Part shown: positions 38,619 to 48,921 of the stretch, piece by piece | Position numbering within the stretch: position 1 is the first letter of the stretch | Layout: every line of letters begins with the position of its first letter | Source of the DNA: Rhodospirillaceae bacterium | GTDB taxonomy: Bacteria > Pseudomonadota > Alphaproteobacteria > MPNO01 > UBA2964 | DNA length: 64,000 nucleotides | NCBI GenBank assembly: GCA_002720855.1 | Contig: PBIN01000012.1 | Span: 48,075-112,074 of the forward strand | Direction of reading: 5' to 3' | Translations under genes and position numbers: made by a program | The notes under the pieces: model-generated | Told to the model about the DNA's origin: nothing | What the model saw: only the letters and a program-made list of their open reading frames with translations | The model's database searches: none

Positions 38619-39670
38619 CCACCATCAATCCGGTGTTCACGCATTAAATCCTCAAGTTCTTTAAGAGCTGTTTCGGAAGACAATCCATCATTTGCTAGGC
38701 TGGCAACTCTTAGCTTCTCGGCCTCATTAGCTCTTTTGAGAGCTGAATTAGACATTTGCGGAATAATGGACGCGACTTCTGTCATGTCATCGATTTTACC
38801 AGAGCATTCAAGAGCAAGATCACAGCCCGCAGTTAAAATTGCCTGAGCCCGTTCCCCCTTAGTACCCGATAAAGCCTCCATGCCGATATCATCAGAGAGG
38901 AGCAGACCTTCGAATCCTATCTCCTTGCGGATGATGTTCTCAATGATTTCGGGCGATATCGTTGCAGCGTGTATGTCATCGATTGCGGTATAGACAACAT
39001 GCGCTGTCATAGCCCAAGGCATATTCGCAAGGCTGACAAAGGGTCTGAAATCGGTGCTTTCTAGGACCACACGGGTTGTGTCAACAATCGGTAGTTCTTT
39101 GTGACTGTCTGACTTGGCACGGCCATGGCCGGGGATATGTTTGATAATTGGCAGCACGCCTTCAGCCATGATCCCCTCTGACATGGCCTTTCCTAGCTGC
39201 CCAATTGTTTCGGGATCACGACCAAGCGCTCTATCGCCGATAACCTCGTGAGCTCCAACCACAGGAATGTCGAGGACCGGCAGGCAATCGACACTTATCC
39301 CCACTTCCGCCAATTCCTGACCAATCAGTCTCGCATTGAGGTAAGCAGCTCGACTTGCGCTCTCCATATCGGATTCGGCTAACTCTGCGAAAACGCGAGC
39401 CGGTGGTGGATGCCGCCAGTGTGGAGGCTTCATTCGGGTTACACGTCCACCCTCCTGATCGATCAGAATTGGGGCGTCGTCCCTGCCTACCGTTTGCCGA
39501 AACTGGGCAATGAGATCCTTCAATTGAGAAGGATCCACGCAGTTATGTTCAAAAAGAATTAGGCCAAAGGGATTGCATTCAGAAAAAAGATCAGCCTCAG
39601 CTTCGGTTAGAACGGTGTCAATGCATCCGAATATTACAGCGGCTGGAGCGTCGTCACCGGGGTTTGACAA
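38615..39670 (-). CDS. nagZ: Beta-N-acetylhexosaminidase
   Basis: 351 residues, glycoside hydrolase family 3. It removes GlcNAc from anhydromuropeptides in cell-wall recycling. Family motifs are LIDQEGGRVTR, KHIPGHGRAKSDSHKELP (with the His/Asp dyad loop) and the nucleophile Asp in LLSDDIGMEA. Its start lies within the last 17 bases of the SPOR gene. Confidence 0.94.
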   Translation of the reverse strand: MSNPGDDAPAAVIFGCIDTVLTEAEADLFSECNPFGLILFEHNCVDPSQLKDLIAQFRQTVGRDDAPILIDQEGGRVTRMKPPHWRHPPPARVFAELAESDMESASRAAYLNARLIGQELAEVGISVDCLPVLDIPVVGAHEVIGDRALGRDPETIGQLGKAMSEGIMAEGVLPIIKHIPGHGRAKSDSHKELPIVDTTRVVLESTDFRPFVSLANMPWAMTAHVVYTAIDDIHAATISPEIIENIIRKEIGFEGLLLSDDIGMEALSGTKGERAQAILTAGCDLALECSGKIDDMTEVASIIPQMSNSALKRANEAEKLRVASLANDGLSSETALKELEDLMREHRIDGG

Positions 39671-40529
39671 TTAGGCACCCTATCCTTCTTTTTTTAGCCT
39701 TAGAACACAGTGCTTTCGCCTCGGATGGACCATTCAGGATCCCCGCCTGCAGCCGATAATACGTGCCCTTTCCATTTATCTTTGCCTGAACGATTTTTGG
39801 GCTCAACTTACTAAATAGTGCAGGATGTTTTTTCTGGAGTTTGCGCCAGGCGGCATTCGCTGCCTGTTTGGACCTCAGCGATGCTATCTGGATTCGATAC
39901 CCGTTTTTATTTATTGCCGTTTTCTTTGGCATTATTGCAGGTTTCTTGATGATCTGTTCAGGCTCTGTTTTCGCTACCACAATGGGTTCTTTGATCGCGT
40001 CGCGCGCCACTTCTGCCGATTTGGCAGGTTCTTCCGTAATCTGAGGTTTTGCGACCGGTTTTGCCGGTTCAGCGATAATTGGCGGTGGTGGAGGTGGTGC
40101 ATCAGTTAATATTTGCCCAGAAGCAGGTGCTAATTCTGCAACTTTTTTAACCTCTGTCTCGGTTAACTTTTTCAGAGGTTCTGGTTCCGGCTTAGCCATT
40201 ACCGGCTCTGGTGCCGGCAACAAGTTCTCGACCTTTTCCTTTGTGGCTGTCGGATCCAGACGATCGTAAACACCTTTGTCTTGATCTCTAATTGGCATTC
40301 CGCCGGGGTCTTCCGGTTTAATTTTCGTTGGCCCTTTTGCAGCGACAATAATCGGAGTTCCCGCCTGAGCTGCTTTTTCTTGACCCTTGTTATAACTAAA
40401 AACAACAATCATCGCGAAACCACCCATGGCGGCCATCGCAATCATTCCTGTTAAAATTTTTCGTCCCCATCTCGGGGTTTTTACGCTTCCTGTCGTTGGT
40501 GTTCGGTCCTCGCCTACCAAATCAGCCAT
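39654..40529 (-). CDS. SPOR domain-containing inner membrane protein
   Basis: 291 residues from ATG 40529, which overlaps the argS stop by one base; the frame is open 52 codons further into argS, but that is not coding. One transmembrane helix (about 28-48), a long Pro/Lys/Glu/Ala linker with a Pro8-like run, and a C-terminal SPOR domain (about 215-291, YRIQIASLRSKQAANAAWRK). SPOR domains bind denuded glycan at the division septum. Confidence 0.9.
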   Translation of the reverse strand: MADLVGEDRTPTTGSVKTPRWGRKILTGMIAMAAMGGFAMIVVFSYNKGQEKAAQAGTPIIVAAKGPTKIKPEDPGGMPIRDQDKGVYDRLDPTATKEKVENLLPAPEPVMAKPEPEPLKKLTETEVKKVAELAPASGQILTDAPPPPPPIIAEPAKPVAKPQITEEPAKSAEVARDAIKEPIVVAKTEPEQIIKKPAIMPKKTAINKNGYRIQIASLRSKQAANAAWRKLQKKHPALFSKLSPKIVQAKINGKGTYYRLQAGILNGPSEAKALCSKAKKRRIGCLIVKPR

Positions 40530-42283
40530 TATCGCATCTCCTCCACTGGTTCGACTCCCATTACGGCTAATCCAGACGCGATAACTATGGCCACCGAACG
40601 CGCAAGGGCTAAACGTCCCAACGTCTTCGGTGCATCGCCCGGCACGATAAACCGCAATGCCTCCTCTGCATTTCCCCGGTTCCAAAATGCATGAAAGGAA
40701 GAAGCTAAATCTGACAAATAAAACGCTATACGATGCGGCTCATGTGCCGTTGCCGCATTTTCCACTACCTGTGGCCAACTCGCCAATTCCTTGATCATTG
40801 CAAGCTCACCAGGATCCTGCAGATCGGCGACATCAGCACCTGTAAGGCTCGAATCGTCAAGCGAGAGATTTGGAAACTCTTCTGCCGCATTCCGAAGTAC
40901 CGAGCAAATTCTTGCATGCGCATACTGAACGTAAAATACCGGATTGTCCTTACTTTGTTCTGTAACTTTTTTGAGATCGAAATCCAGTGAAACATCACTA
41001 TTACGGGTAAGCATCATAAAGCGGACCGCTTCTTTACCCACCTCGTCAACGACCTCTCTCAAGGTTACAAATGACCCCGCCCTCTTTGACATTTTTGCAG
41101 GTTTTCCGTCTTCAAGCAGATTAACCAAATTACAAAGTCGGACATCCAATTCACCACTATCCTCCGTAATAGCCTTTACAGCAGACTGCATACGTTTGAC
41201 GTAACCCTTGTGATCGGCTCCCCAAACATCAATCATGTTTGCAAATCCACGCCGAAATTTATCCCGGTGATAGCCGATGTCAGAAGCAAAGTACGTCCAG
41301 TCCCCATCCCCTTTTTTAAGAGGCCGATCAACATCATCGTCAAAATTTGTTGATCGAAACAAAAGCTGTGGACGCTCCTCCCAATCATCGGGTCGCTTTC
41401 CCTTTGGTGGTTCCAGCGTCCCCATGTAGACGAGGTCGCGACTTTCAAGTTCGGAAACGACTTCGTCATTTACCCCTGACCCAACGAGGCTCCGCTCCGA
41501 TGAAAAAACATCATGCGATACCCCGAGCGCAGCAAGGTCGTCACGGATCAGATCCATCATCGAATCAATTGCAAATTCCCGAAATACCGGCAACCAATCT
41601 TCTTCTGAGGTATCAAGCCATTTTTTCCCGTCGCGATTTGCGAGATCCACTCCGGTTTTCTTCAAATAATTCCCCGGGTAAAGACCATCAGGTATTTCGC
41701 CAATGTCTTCGCCCAGAGCCTCCCGGTATCGCAAATAGGCAGACCTGGCCAGGACATCGACCTGAGCGCCAGCATCGTTGATGTAATATTCGCGTGTAAC
41801 TTTATGACCTGCCTTTGCGAGCAAAGTAGCCAAGGCATCACCAATAACCGCGCCGCGTGCATGGCCAATATGCATCGGTCCGGTCGGATTGGCCGATACA
41901 TATTCGACGTTAATCGTTTCGCCCTTACCGAGGTCGCAATCACCGTAACTGGTGCCCGCCCGAAGAACATCAGGGAGCAGTCCGGTCCAGAAACCAGGTA
42001 CTAACCGCATATTTATGAAACCGGGTCCTGCAACCTCGACCGATTCAAACTCCTGACGTGCTGCCAAACGATCAGCCAGCAGTTGTCCCAATTCTCTCGG
42101 GTTGGTTTTGGCTGCTTTAGCAAGCACCATTGCGACATTGGATGCGAGATCGCCATGTGCCGGATCCTTGGTTTGCTCAACGCCAACCCGACTAAGATCC
42201 AATCCCTCAGCGAGACTACCCTCGGCAATAAGACTCTCGATCTCGGACCGAAGAGTATTCGATATTGTTTGGAAGTAATTCAT
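40529..42283 (-). CDS. argS: Arginyl-tRNA synthetase
   Basis: 584 residues, class I synthetase. HIGH motif in [16 protein letters not shown]-like [12 protein letters not shown]-terminal Add1 domain for tRNA D-loop contact and the C-terminal DALR anticodon-binding domain. It follows dgt after 2 bases and overlaps the SPOR gene by one base. Confidence 0.97.
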   Translation of the reverse strand: MNYFQTISNTLRSEIESLIAEGSLAEGLDLSRVGVEQTKDPAHGDLASNVAMVLAKAAKTNPRELGQLLADRLAARQEFESVEVAGPGFINMRLVPGFWTGLLPDVLRAGTSYGDCDLGKGETINVEYVSANPTGPMHIGHARGAVIGDALATLLAKAGHKVTREYYINDAGAQVDVLARSAYLRYREALGEDIGEIPDGLYPGNYLKKTGVDLANRDGKKWLDTSEEDWLPVFREFAIDSMMDLIRDDLAALGVSHDVFSSERSLVGSGVNDEVVSELESRDLVYMGTLEPPKGKRPDDWEERPQLLFRSTNFDDDVDRPLKKGDGDWTYFASDIGYHRDKFRRGFANMIDVWGADHKGYVKRMQSAVKAITEDSGELDVRLCNLVNLLEDGKPAKMSKRAGSFVTLREVVDEVGKEAVRFMMLTRNSDVSLDFDLKKVTEQSKDNPVFYVQYAHARICSVLRNAAEEFPNLSLDDSSLTGADVADLQDPGELAMIKELASWPQVVENAATAHEPHRIAFYLSDLASSFHAFWNRGNAEEALRFIVPGDAPKTLGRLALARSVAIVIASGLAVMGVEPVEEMR

Positions 42284-42285
42284 TG

Positions 42286-43479
42286 TTATTCGTATAGATC
42301 AAATTGCCGTTTGTGTTCTTCCAATGCGAAACGATCCGTCATGCCGGCAATGTAATCCGCAGCCATTCTTGCTTTGCCCGTTTCATCTAGGTTTTTCATT
42401 TTAGTTTGCCAGTCCCTTGGCATGAGCCCGGTCTCGGTTTGGAAAAGATTAAACAAATCCTGAACCACCCTACTCGCTTTATTTGTCATGCGGTTAACGC
42501 GGGGATGACGATACATTCTCTCGAACAGAAATTGTTTTAGAGAACGATTGGTTGCCATCATTTCCTCGGATAATGCAACGACCGGACAATCCATTGCGCG
42601 AACGTCTTCAGCGGATTGCGGCTGATAACGCTCCAGCCGTCGTCTCGTCTCCAGGAGCAAATCGTCAACCATACGATCAATCATCCGCCGCGTGGTTTCA
42701 TGGATCAATCGTCCTTGTTCAAGATCGGGGTGTTTATCATAGACGTCTTTGATAACTGGCCCGACGAGCGCTTGTTCGGTTAAATCGTCGACCGTGAATA
42801 AACCCGCACGCAATCCGTCATCAACATCATGGGTATTGTAGGCTATATCGTCGGCTAACGCTGCTATTTGGGCTTCGATACCCGGATGGCTATGCCATTC
42901 GAGATCTTGCTGTGAATCATATTCAGCCAAAGCCCATGGCAATCTGTGTTTTTCATCAGGAGATGCGATTAAGGGCCCATTATGCTTGGCGAGCCCTTCC
43001 AACGTTTCCCAAGTTAAATTTAGCCCATCGAAGCTCGCATAGCGTGCTTCCAACTGCGTAACAATCCGAATTGCCTGGCCATTATGGTCAAAACCGCCAA
43101 AGGGTCGCATTACCTTTTGAAGTGCGTCTTCGCCAGCATGACCAAAGGGTGGATGACCTAGGTCATGCGCTAGAGCGAGCGCTTCCGCCATATCCTCATT
43201 CGCATGCAGCACCCGGGCCAGAGACCGCGCGATTTGTGCAACCTCAAGGCTATGGGTCAGTCGGGTCCGATAGTGATCGCCTTCGTGATAAACAAAGACC
43301 TGGGTTTTGTATTTAAGCCTTCTAAAGGCGCTTGAATGGACAATGCGATCTCTATCCCGCTGAAATACAGACCGAGTATTGCTTTCTGGCTCATCGAACA
43401 GACGCCCACGGCTTGAAAGCGGATCACTTGCATAATTAACAGTGATCATTGTTGTTTCGATTGATCCGTCAGCTGCCAT
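42286..43479 (-). CDS. dgt: dGTP triphosphohydrolase-like HD-domain protein
   Basis: 397 residues. HD-domain metal ligands are visible: His76 (RLTHSLEV) and His105-Asp106 ([12 protein letters not shown]). The family hydrolyses dNTPs to deoxynucleoside plus triphosphate. This shorter type is standard in Alphaproteobacteria. A second ATG at codon 11 (43449) is possible, closer to the usual N-terminus. It heads the long minus-strand superoperon running to the LysM/M23 gene. Confidence 0.92.
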   Translation of the reverse strand: MAADGSIETTMITVNYASDPLSSRGRLFDEPESNTRSVFQRDRDRIVHSSAFRRLKYKTQVFVYHEGDHYRTRLTHSLEVAQIARSLARVLHANEDMAEALALAHDLGHPPFGHAGEDALQKVMRPFGGFDHNGQAIRIVTQLEARYASFDGLNLTWETLEGLAKHNGPLIASPDEKHRLPWALAEYDSQQDLEWHSHPGIEAQIAALADDIAYNTHDVDDGLRAGLFTVDDLTEQALVGPVIKDVYDKHPDLEQGRLIHETTRRMIDRMVDDLLLETRRRLERYQPQSAEDVRAMDCPVVALSEEMMATNRSLKQFLFERMYRHPRVNRMTNKASRVVQDLFNLFQTETGLMPRDWQTKMKNLDETGKARMAADYIAGMTDRFALEEHKRQFDLYE

Positions 43480-43554
43480 GGCCGGAACCTACAAGCCTCG
43501 TTAATGAGTGGCAATTCAACATTTGTGCGCAATATAAATCTTTCAAACAAGCTG

Positions 43555-43583
43555 TTGACCACCGCCAATCCTGTCCTTAATTA
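43555..43583 (+). promoter_or_regulatory. Candidate sigma-70 promoter for erpA
   Basis: TTGACC (43555-43560), a 17-base spacer, and TAATTA (43578-43583), 57 bases before the erpA ATG, in the divergent region shared with dgt. Confidence 0.45.
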
Positions 43584-43639
43584 CCGTTTTATAAAAAAAA
43601 GACGTTAATATCGGACCGAAATCGGATATTATCCTGAAA

Positions 43640-43987
43640 ATGACAGACTCACTCGAACAAACCGTTTCAATAAGCGATAGCGCCGTAAAACAAATTCGAA
43701 ATCTCACTTCAGATGGCGAATTTAAGAATATGCGGTTCCGTATCGCCGTTTCCGGTGGCGGTTGTTCAGGATTTCAATACGCGTTCTCTTTTGATGATGA
43801 CGAAAATGGCGACGATCGCGTGATTGAACGCGATGGCGTTGCCGTTCTTATTGATGAAATGTCATGGGACTATATCGTCGGAAGCGAGTTACATTTTGCC
43901 GAAGAACTGGTGGGCTCATTTTTTACGATGCGGAATCCTAATGCGGCATCGACCTGTGGCTGCGGTGTCTCTTTCTCAATTGGCTGA
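43640..43987 (+). CDS. erpA: Iron-sulphur cluster insertion protein ErpA (A-type carrier)
   Basis: 115 residues. The three A-type cysteines are present: Cys42 (GGGCSGF) and Cys106 and Cys108 (TCGCG). These carriers deliver Fe-S clusters to apoproteins. It diverges from dgt, an arrangement frequent in Alphaproteobacteria, and is followed by xth after 71 bases. Confidence 0.94.
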   Translation: MTDSLEQTVSISDSAVKQIRNLTSDGEFKNMRFRIAVSGGGCSGFQYAFSFDDDENGDDRVIERDGVAVLIDEMSWDYIVGSELHFAEELVGSFFTMRNPNAASTCGCGVSFSIG

Positions 43988-44058
43988 ATCCCGAATAATG
44001 CGATAGAAGAATATGCATTCGCGTATCGAAACGCGATTCAAAACAACCGGGATAAAAA

Positions 44059-44847
44059 ATGGCTAAAATAGCGACCTGGAACGTAAACTCTATTCGGGCA
44101 CGGTTGCCAAGAGTCCTAGAGTGGCTTGCCGAATTTGGACCCGATGTTGTTCTTTTACAGGAAATCAAAGTCGTTGATGAAGCGTTTCCGGCAATGGAAA
44201 TTGAGGAACTCGGCTATAATATCGCGGTACATGGCCAAAAAACCTACAACGGGGTCGCCATTTTATCGAAATCACCAATCGAAGATGTTCGATGTGGTTT
44301 GCCAGGTGATCCCTCGGACGAGCAGGCCCGATACATCGAAGCCTTTACCCGCGGGGTCAGAGTTTCATCCATTTACTTGCCAAACGGCAATCCGGCACCT
44401 GGCGAAAAATTTGATTATAAAATCGCCTGGATGGACCGACTGATTTCGTACACTGAAGAACTTCTGGGACACGAAGAAGCCTTTGTGCTCGGCGGCGATT
44501 ACAATGTCTGCCCTACGGATGCCGATGTTTATAATCCCACTGGCTGGCAGGACGATGCACTATGTCGGCCTGAATCTCGTAATAGATTTCGAACTCTATT
44601 AAATTTAGGTCTTACCGAGGCCTTTAGATCTCTTAATCCTGAACCGGGGCTCTATAGCTACTGGGATTACACAGGCGGTGCGTGGCAAAAAGATTTTGGA
44701 TTGCGGATTGATCACCTCCTTCTGTCACCGCAAGCTTCTGATAGGTTGGTCGAAGCGGGCATCGACAAAACGCCGCGGGGAAAAGAAAAACCGTCTGACC
44801 ATACGCCCGTGTGGTGCGATATCGCAGATGAGGAGGCCAATCGCTAA
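44059..44847 (+). CDS. xth: Exodeoxyribonuclease III
   Basis: 262 residues of the AP endonuclease family that repairs abasic sites. Motifs NVNSIRARLPRVLEWL, LLQEIK, GGDYNVCPTD, RIDHLLLS and the C-terminal SDHTPVW supply the metal and catalytic residues. The stop TAA overlaps the ATG of the next small gene by one base. Confidence 0.95.
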   Translation: MAKIATWNVNSIRARLPRVLEWLAEFGPDVVLLQEIKVVDEAFPAMEIEELGYNIAVHGQKTYNGVAILSKSPIEDVRCGLPGDPSDEQARYIEAFTRGVRVSSIYLPNGNPAPGEKFDYKIAWMDRLISYTEELLGHEEAFVLGGDYNVCPTDADVYNPTGWQDDALCRPESRNRFRTLLNLGLTEAFRSLNPEPGLYSYWDYTGGAWQKDFGLRIDHLLLSPQASDRLVEAGIDKTPRGKEKPSDHTPVWCDIADEEANR

Positions 44848-45029
44848 TGCAACGATACTTGATGGGCGCTACGTTGTTTGGATTAATATGGGCGTCGATT
44901 GCCTATACACAACATGGCGTCGATGATCCCATACAACTAATCGCAAGCGTTCTTGTATTTATTATATTGGGCACGGCTATTTGCTGGCTTTTATCTTATG
45001 TCGTTAAGTGGTTTCGAAATCAAAAATGA
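44847..45029 (+). CDS. Small two-helix membrane protein, hypothetical
   Basis: 60 residues with two hydrophobic helices (about 3-20 and 29-52) separated by a short polar loop and ending in a basic tail. Its ATG overlaps the xth stop by one base and its TGA overlaps the start of the next gene by four bases, so it is translationally coupled on both sides. This strongly suggests a real gene. No family recognised. Confidence 0.65.
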   Translation: MQRYLMGATLFGLIWASIAYTQHGVDDPIQLIASVLVFIILGTAICWLLSYVVKWFRNQK

Positions 45030-46627
45030 ACAACGCCGAATTAATCGTCGCCATACTTAAAAAGGCGGGTGTAAATCACGGATTTGGGATTCCAAGTGGA
45101 AACGTCCTGCCCGTTATGGAAGCAATGCGTACGGGCGGAATTGAATTTGTCCTAACAGCACATGAAGGATCCGCAGGATTTGCTGCCGATGTAACTGGGC
45201 GGTTAACAGGTATCCCAGGGTTTTGTATAGCGACGTTAGGACCCGGTGCGACAAATCTTGCCACCGGTGTTGGCAATGCCTGGCTCGACCGATCGCCAAT
45301 GATCGCAATCACCTGCAATCTCAACACGGATCAACTCGGGCGTCGTATCCAGATGTATATTGATCACCACGCGCTCTTTGCGCCCATAACCAAAGCGACG
45401 TTGCCCGTGCGAAATGGAAATGTGGCGCAAACTTTGGTGGAAGCAATTGAAATTGCGACGTCGGAACCACACGGTCCGGTTCATCTCGATTTACCAGAAG
45501 ATGTTGCCCTTGCCTCCGCAGAAGAAGAAATTCCGGAAGTGGTGTTTGGCGGTGCCTTATCCCCCGCAACTGATGACGCCATCGATAAAGCAATATCAAT
45601 ATTGTCGGAGGCCAAGCGTCCAATTGCGATATTGGGGTCATCCGCAATGCGAATTGCAGATCACGAGGTACTTCTGCACTTGGTCGATAAACATAAGATC
45701 CCCTTCGCGACAACGACCATGGCTAAAGGCCTTATAGATGATGACCATCCCCTTGCTATAGGATGTATCGAACGCGGATGTCGTCAGCATCAACGTCAGT
45801 TTCTTCAATCGGCGGATCTCATCGTGGGCATTGGCTATGACACGATTGAGGTCGAGTTTGAAGCGTGGATTGGTGAGAAACCCTTATTACAGATCGATAT
45901 CGAAGGTGCCGATGTTGCCGAGAGTGTTTCCTTGAAACATGAAGTAATCGGAGATCTAACGACATCACTCGAGCAGATTGCGAACCACGAAATATTGTCC
46001 AATCAATGGACAGACAAGGAATTGGAACAACATCGTAAAGAGTTTAATTCGTTGCTTCGTCCGGCGAGCCCTGGTTTTCATGCTTTTGAGGCAATCGACT
46101 CAGTTCGCGAAGCACTGCCAAGAGAGGGAATTCTGAGCTTTGACGTCGGTGCCCACACCCATCAAATAGCAAGCCAATGGAATTCTTCAGATCCCAAACA
46201 GTTTTTGATCACAAATGGCTGGTCCTCAATGGGGTTTGGACTACCCGGCGCAATCGCAGCGAAACTCGCGTTTCCGGATAAACCGGTGATTTGTTTGATC
46301 GGCGATGGTTGTTTTCAAATGACCTGCGGCGAGCTCGCAACGGCAAAAAGAATGGGTATTTGCCTACCGGTAATTGTTTTAGACGACCGTTGGTTGGGGC
46401 TTATCCGGGTAAAGCAGTTGCGGCGCCAATACGGTGTTTACGGAACTGAATTGCAAACAGAGGAATATCGCGACCCACCAGAACATTACTTTGGGGTACC
46501 GGCAATTGGTGTCAAAACCCCACAAGACCTAAAGACTGCGGTAGAAAACGCCCTTCAGGCAGAAGGGCCTACGGTGATTGAAGCGGTCGTTAATTCGGAT
46601 CATTACATAGAAACCGTTTTCGACTAA
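45026..46627 (+). CDS. Thiamine-diphosphate-dependent enzyme, acetolactate synthase-like
   Basis: 533 residues from ATG 45026, which overlaps the preceding stop (ATGA); a GTG six codons earlier is less likely. The three-domain ThDP-enzyme pattern is complete: N-terminal PYR domain with activating Glu47 (TAHEGSAGF), a central Rossmann-like domain, and a C-terminal PP domain with the GDG motif (LIGDGCFQMTCGEL). Known relatives include acetolactate synthase, benzoylformate decarboxylase and related carboligases. No small ilvH-type subunit gene adjoins. The substrate is unresolved. Confidence 0.82.
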   Translation: MNNAELIVAILKKAGVNHGFGIPSGNVLPVMEAMRTGGIEFVLTAHEGSAGFAADVTGRLTGIPGFCIATLGPGATNLATGVGNAWLDRSPMIAITCNLNTDQLGRRIQMYIDHHALFAPITKATLPVRNGNVAQTLVEAIEIATSEPHGPVHLDLPEDVALASAEEEIPEVVFGGALSPATDDAIDKAISILSEAKRPIAILGSSAMRIADHEVLLHLVDKHKIPFATTTMAKGLIDDDHPLAIGCIERGCRQHQRQFLQSADLIVGIGYDTIEVEFEAWIGEKPLLQIDIEGADVAESVSLKHEVIGDLTTSLEQIANHEILSNQWTDKELEQHRKEFNSLLRPASPGFHAFEAIDSVREALPREGILSFDVGAHTHQIASQWNSSDPKQFLITNGWSSMGFGLPGAIAAKLAFPDKPVICLIGDGCFQMTCGELATAKRMGICLPVIVLDDRWLGLIRVKQLRRQYGVYGTELQTEEYRDPPEHYFGVPAIGVKTPQDLKTAVENALQAEGPTVIEAVVNSDHYIETVFD

Positions 46628-46692
46628 AAACGGCATTCGAAAACGGTTGAAATCCCCTACGCGGGAGTAATTTAATAACGTTTTGGACGCCG

Positions 46693-46854
46693 CTAATCCC
46701 GGATCTGATTTAAGATCGCGATGACATCATCCATATCTTCAGCCAAATAGGTGTTTGAATCACGTAATACACCTTTTAGGTCCTCGCGTTCGGCTTCGCT
46801 TAATCCATCGAGAAAACGGGAAATACCCGGTGAAACCCCATCTGTCGTCATCAT
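46693..46854 (-). CDS. Short ORF, 53 residues, hypothetical
   Basis: An ATG-ATG start at 46854 preceded by GGAGATGG, and a TAG stop at 46693. The product is acidic, mostly helical in appearance, with the segment FLDGLSEAEREDLKGVL followed by EDMDDVIAILNQI. It lies alone in a 436-base space between the ThDP-enzyme gene and the 3' end of ilvD. No family recognised. The good ribosome site and amphipathic content favour coding, but this cannot be settled from one sequence. Confidence 0.45.
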   Translation of the reverse strand: MMTTDGVSPGISRFLDGLSEAEREDLKGVLRDSNTYLAEDMDDVIAILNQIRD

Positions 46855-47063
46855 CCCATCTCCGAACCGGCAATACTGGTTAACAGGTTTGCCTTCGTTT
46901 TAACGGTTTCCGCGGGTTGTTTATAATTGCTTTAGGTTTTCCCGGGAAATCTGCCTTGATATTTCAACAGGTTATGAATCACAGACTTCATTTGCAACAA
47001 TTATTTAAATATTTCAAATAGTTGTTGGTTAACATTAATAGTTAACAATAGCCTGCTGTTGTC
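46855..47063. other. AT-rich intergenic stretch between the 53-codon ORF and ilvD
   Basis: With the 53-codon ORF this fills the only gap over 300 bases. It is AT-rich with a long inverted repeat (listed separately) and two GTTAAC hexamers at 47028-47046. It must hold the promoter of the short ORF and the 3' end signals of ilvD. No other reading frame convinces me. Confidence 0.4.
46995..47027. repeat. Inverted repeat, possible 3' hairpin of ilvD
   Basis: Arms CAACAATTATTT (46995-47006) and AAATAGTTGTTG (47016-47027) pair over 12 positions with one G-T wobble and a nine-base loop. It lies 37 bases past the ilvD stop. It is AT-rich with no adjoining U tract, so it may be a weak terminator or a processing site. 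Confidence 0.35.
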
Positions 47064-48836
47064 CTAAATATCGGCATAACAATGCGATTCCGCCTTTCCA
47101 CCCGGATGTACTACAGCGCCACCTGATGCAGGTCCAACCGTTTGGGCATAACGCCAAAGAGCCCCCGACTGAAAATCATGTTTTTTCGGCCTCCAGGCCT
47201 TTTTGCGTCTCGCAAGTTCAGCTTTACTCAAGGCAACGTCCATTTTGCCCTTATTGGCGTCGATGCTAATGATATCGCCATCCTTTAGGAGACCGATCGG
47301 CCCGCCGACAGCAGCCTCCGGTCCAACATGGCCAATACAAAAACCTCGGGTTCCACCGGAAAACCGTCCGTCAGTGATTAGGGCGACCTTCTCACCCATT
47401 CCCTGTCCATAGAGCGCGGCGGTCGTTGAAAGCATTTCCCGCATTCCAGGACCGCCTTTCGGCCCCTCATAACGGATAATAATTACATCACCTTCGTTGA
47501 TCTTACCGTTTACGACGGCTTCAAAGGCATCTTCTTCACAGTTGAAGACGCGTGCAGGTCCCTTAAAGGTCAGGTTCTGCATTCCGGCAACCTTTACGAT
47601 CGCACCATCGGGAGCCAAATTGCCTTTCAACCCAACCACACCACCCGTCGGCGTGATGGCGTCTTTTACGCGATAAACAACATCCTGTTTTTTCGGAAAT
47701 TTTATACTGCGATGATTTTGTGCCAGAGTCTTGCCTGTAACAGTCAGGCAATCCCCTTTCAGGATGCCCGCATCAAGCAATTCCTTGATAACAACTGGCG
47801 CGCCACCGATACGATACATATCGGTAGCCGTATACTTACCGCCGGGCATCAGATCTGCGATATAAGGGGTCTTCTTGAAGATCATTGCAACATCATCAAG
47901 CGTGTATTTAATGCCCGCTTCGTGGGCCATTGCCGGTAAATGCAGAGCGGCATTTGTCGATCCGCCTGTCGCAGCAACAACCTTCGCGGCGTTATCCAGA
48001 GAATCCTTTGTAACTACATCGCGCGGCCGAATGTTCTTCGACAAGCAATTCATGACGGCAGCGCCGGTTTCTCGAACAACTCTATCCCGCGATTTAAAAG
48101 ACGCAGGCGCCCCAGCCGAGCCCGGCAGAGCGAGCCCGATAGCTTCTGAAACACAAGCCATTGTATTTGCGGTAAACTGCCCGCCACATGATCCAGCACA
48201 AGGGCAAGCAACACTTTCGAGTTCTTCTAGGTCGGCATCGGACATATTGCCTGCCGCATGCATGCCAACGCCCTCGAACACGTCAACGACCGTGACATCC
48301 CGACCCTGAAATCGACCCGGAAGAATGGTTCCACCATATATAAATACACTTGGAACATTCATGCGCAGCATGGCCATCATCATGCCTGGCAGGGATTTAT
48401 CGCAGCCTGCCAAACCAACTAGCGCATCGTAACAATGGCCGCGCATCGTCAATTCTACTGAATCGGCTATGACCTCGCGGGATACCAGAGATGATTTCAT
48501 TCCGGCATGCCCCATGGCGATGCCATCGGTAACGGTAATAGTGGTAAATTCACGAGGTGTTCCGCCATTTTCTGCAACACCTCGCTTTGCCGCCTGGGCC
48601 TGACGGGATAAAGAAATGTTACATGGCGCAGCTTCATTCCAGCACGTTGCAACACCGACCAACGGCTGGTGAATTTCCTTTTCCGTTAGCCCCATTGCAT
48701 ACAGATAGCTGCGGTGTGGCGCGCGCTCTGGGCCTTCCGTCACATGACGGCTGGGCAATTTTGCCTTGTTAAACTTCCTGACCGTCCTCTTACGGGCCGG
48801 TTTACGCTTCTTAGCGATGCGTGATCCGTCAGGCAT
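47064..48836 (-). CDS. ilvD: Dihydroxy-acid dehydratase
   Basis: 590 residues. It dehydrates 2,3-dihydroxy acids to 2-oxo acids in branched-chain amino acid synthesis, using an Fe-S cluster. Cluster and active-site motifs are CWNEAAPCN (Cys72), [11 protein letters not shown] (Cys145) and [16 protein letters not shown], and the catalytic Ser region near the C-terminus is RFSGGTRG. The first 27 residues are highly basic and precede the usual [10 protein letters not shown] start of the family; no alternative Met lies before residue 48. Dehydratases of this family also act on sugar acids, but the motif order favours IlvD. Confidence 0.93.
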   Translation of the reverse strand: MPDGSRIAKKRKPARKRTVRKFNKAKLPSRHVTEGPERAPHRSYLYAMGLTEKEIHQPLVGVATCWNEAAPCNISLSRQAQAAKRGVAENGGTPREFTTITVTDGIAMGHAGMKSSLVSREVIADSVELTMRGHCYDALVGLAGCDKSLPGMMMAMLRMNVPSVFIYGGTILPGRFQGRDVTVVDVFEGVGMHAAGNMSDADLEELESVACPCAGSCGGQFTANTMACVSEAIGLALPGSAGAPASFKSRDRVVRETGAAVMNCLSKNIRPRDVVTKDSLDNAAKVVAATGGSTNAALHLPAMAHEAGIKYTLDDVAMIFKKTPYIADLMPGGKYTATDMYRIGGAPVVIKELLDAGILKGDCLTVTGKTLAQNHRSIKFPKKQDVVYRVKDAITPTGGVVGLKGNLAPDGAIVKVAGMQNLTFKGPARVFNCEEDAFEAVVNGKINEGDVIIIRYEGPKGGPGMREMLSTTAALYGQGMGEKVALITDGRFSGGTRGFCIGHVGPEAAVGGPIGLLKDGDIISIDANKGKMDVALSKAELARRKKAWRPKKHDFQSGALWRYAQTVGPASGGAVVHPGGKAESHCYADI

Positions 48837-48921
48837 CTGAATCCTCGTTGTCTACCTCTATAACTTGGCGCGCAACATAGTCTTCTGTTAACGCTCTGCC
48901 TAGCTACTTATTTACCGGGTC

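Noticed and set aside
44019..44036. Hairpin TCGCGT/ACGCGA between erpA and xth as terminator
   Set aside because: Six-pair stem but followed by AAAACAACC, no U tract for plus-strand termination; the genes are likely cotranscribed.
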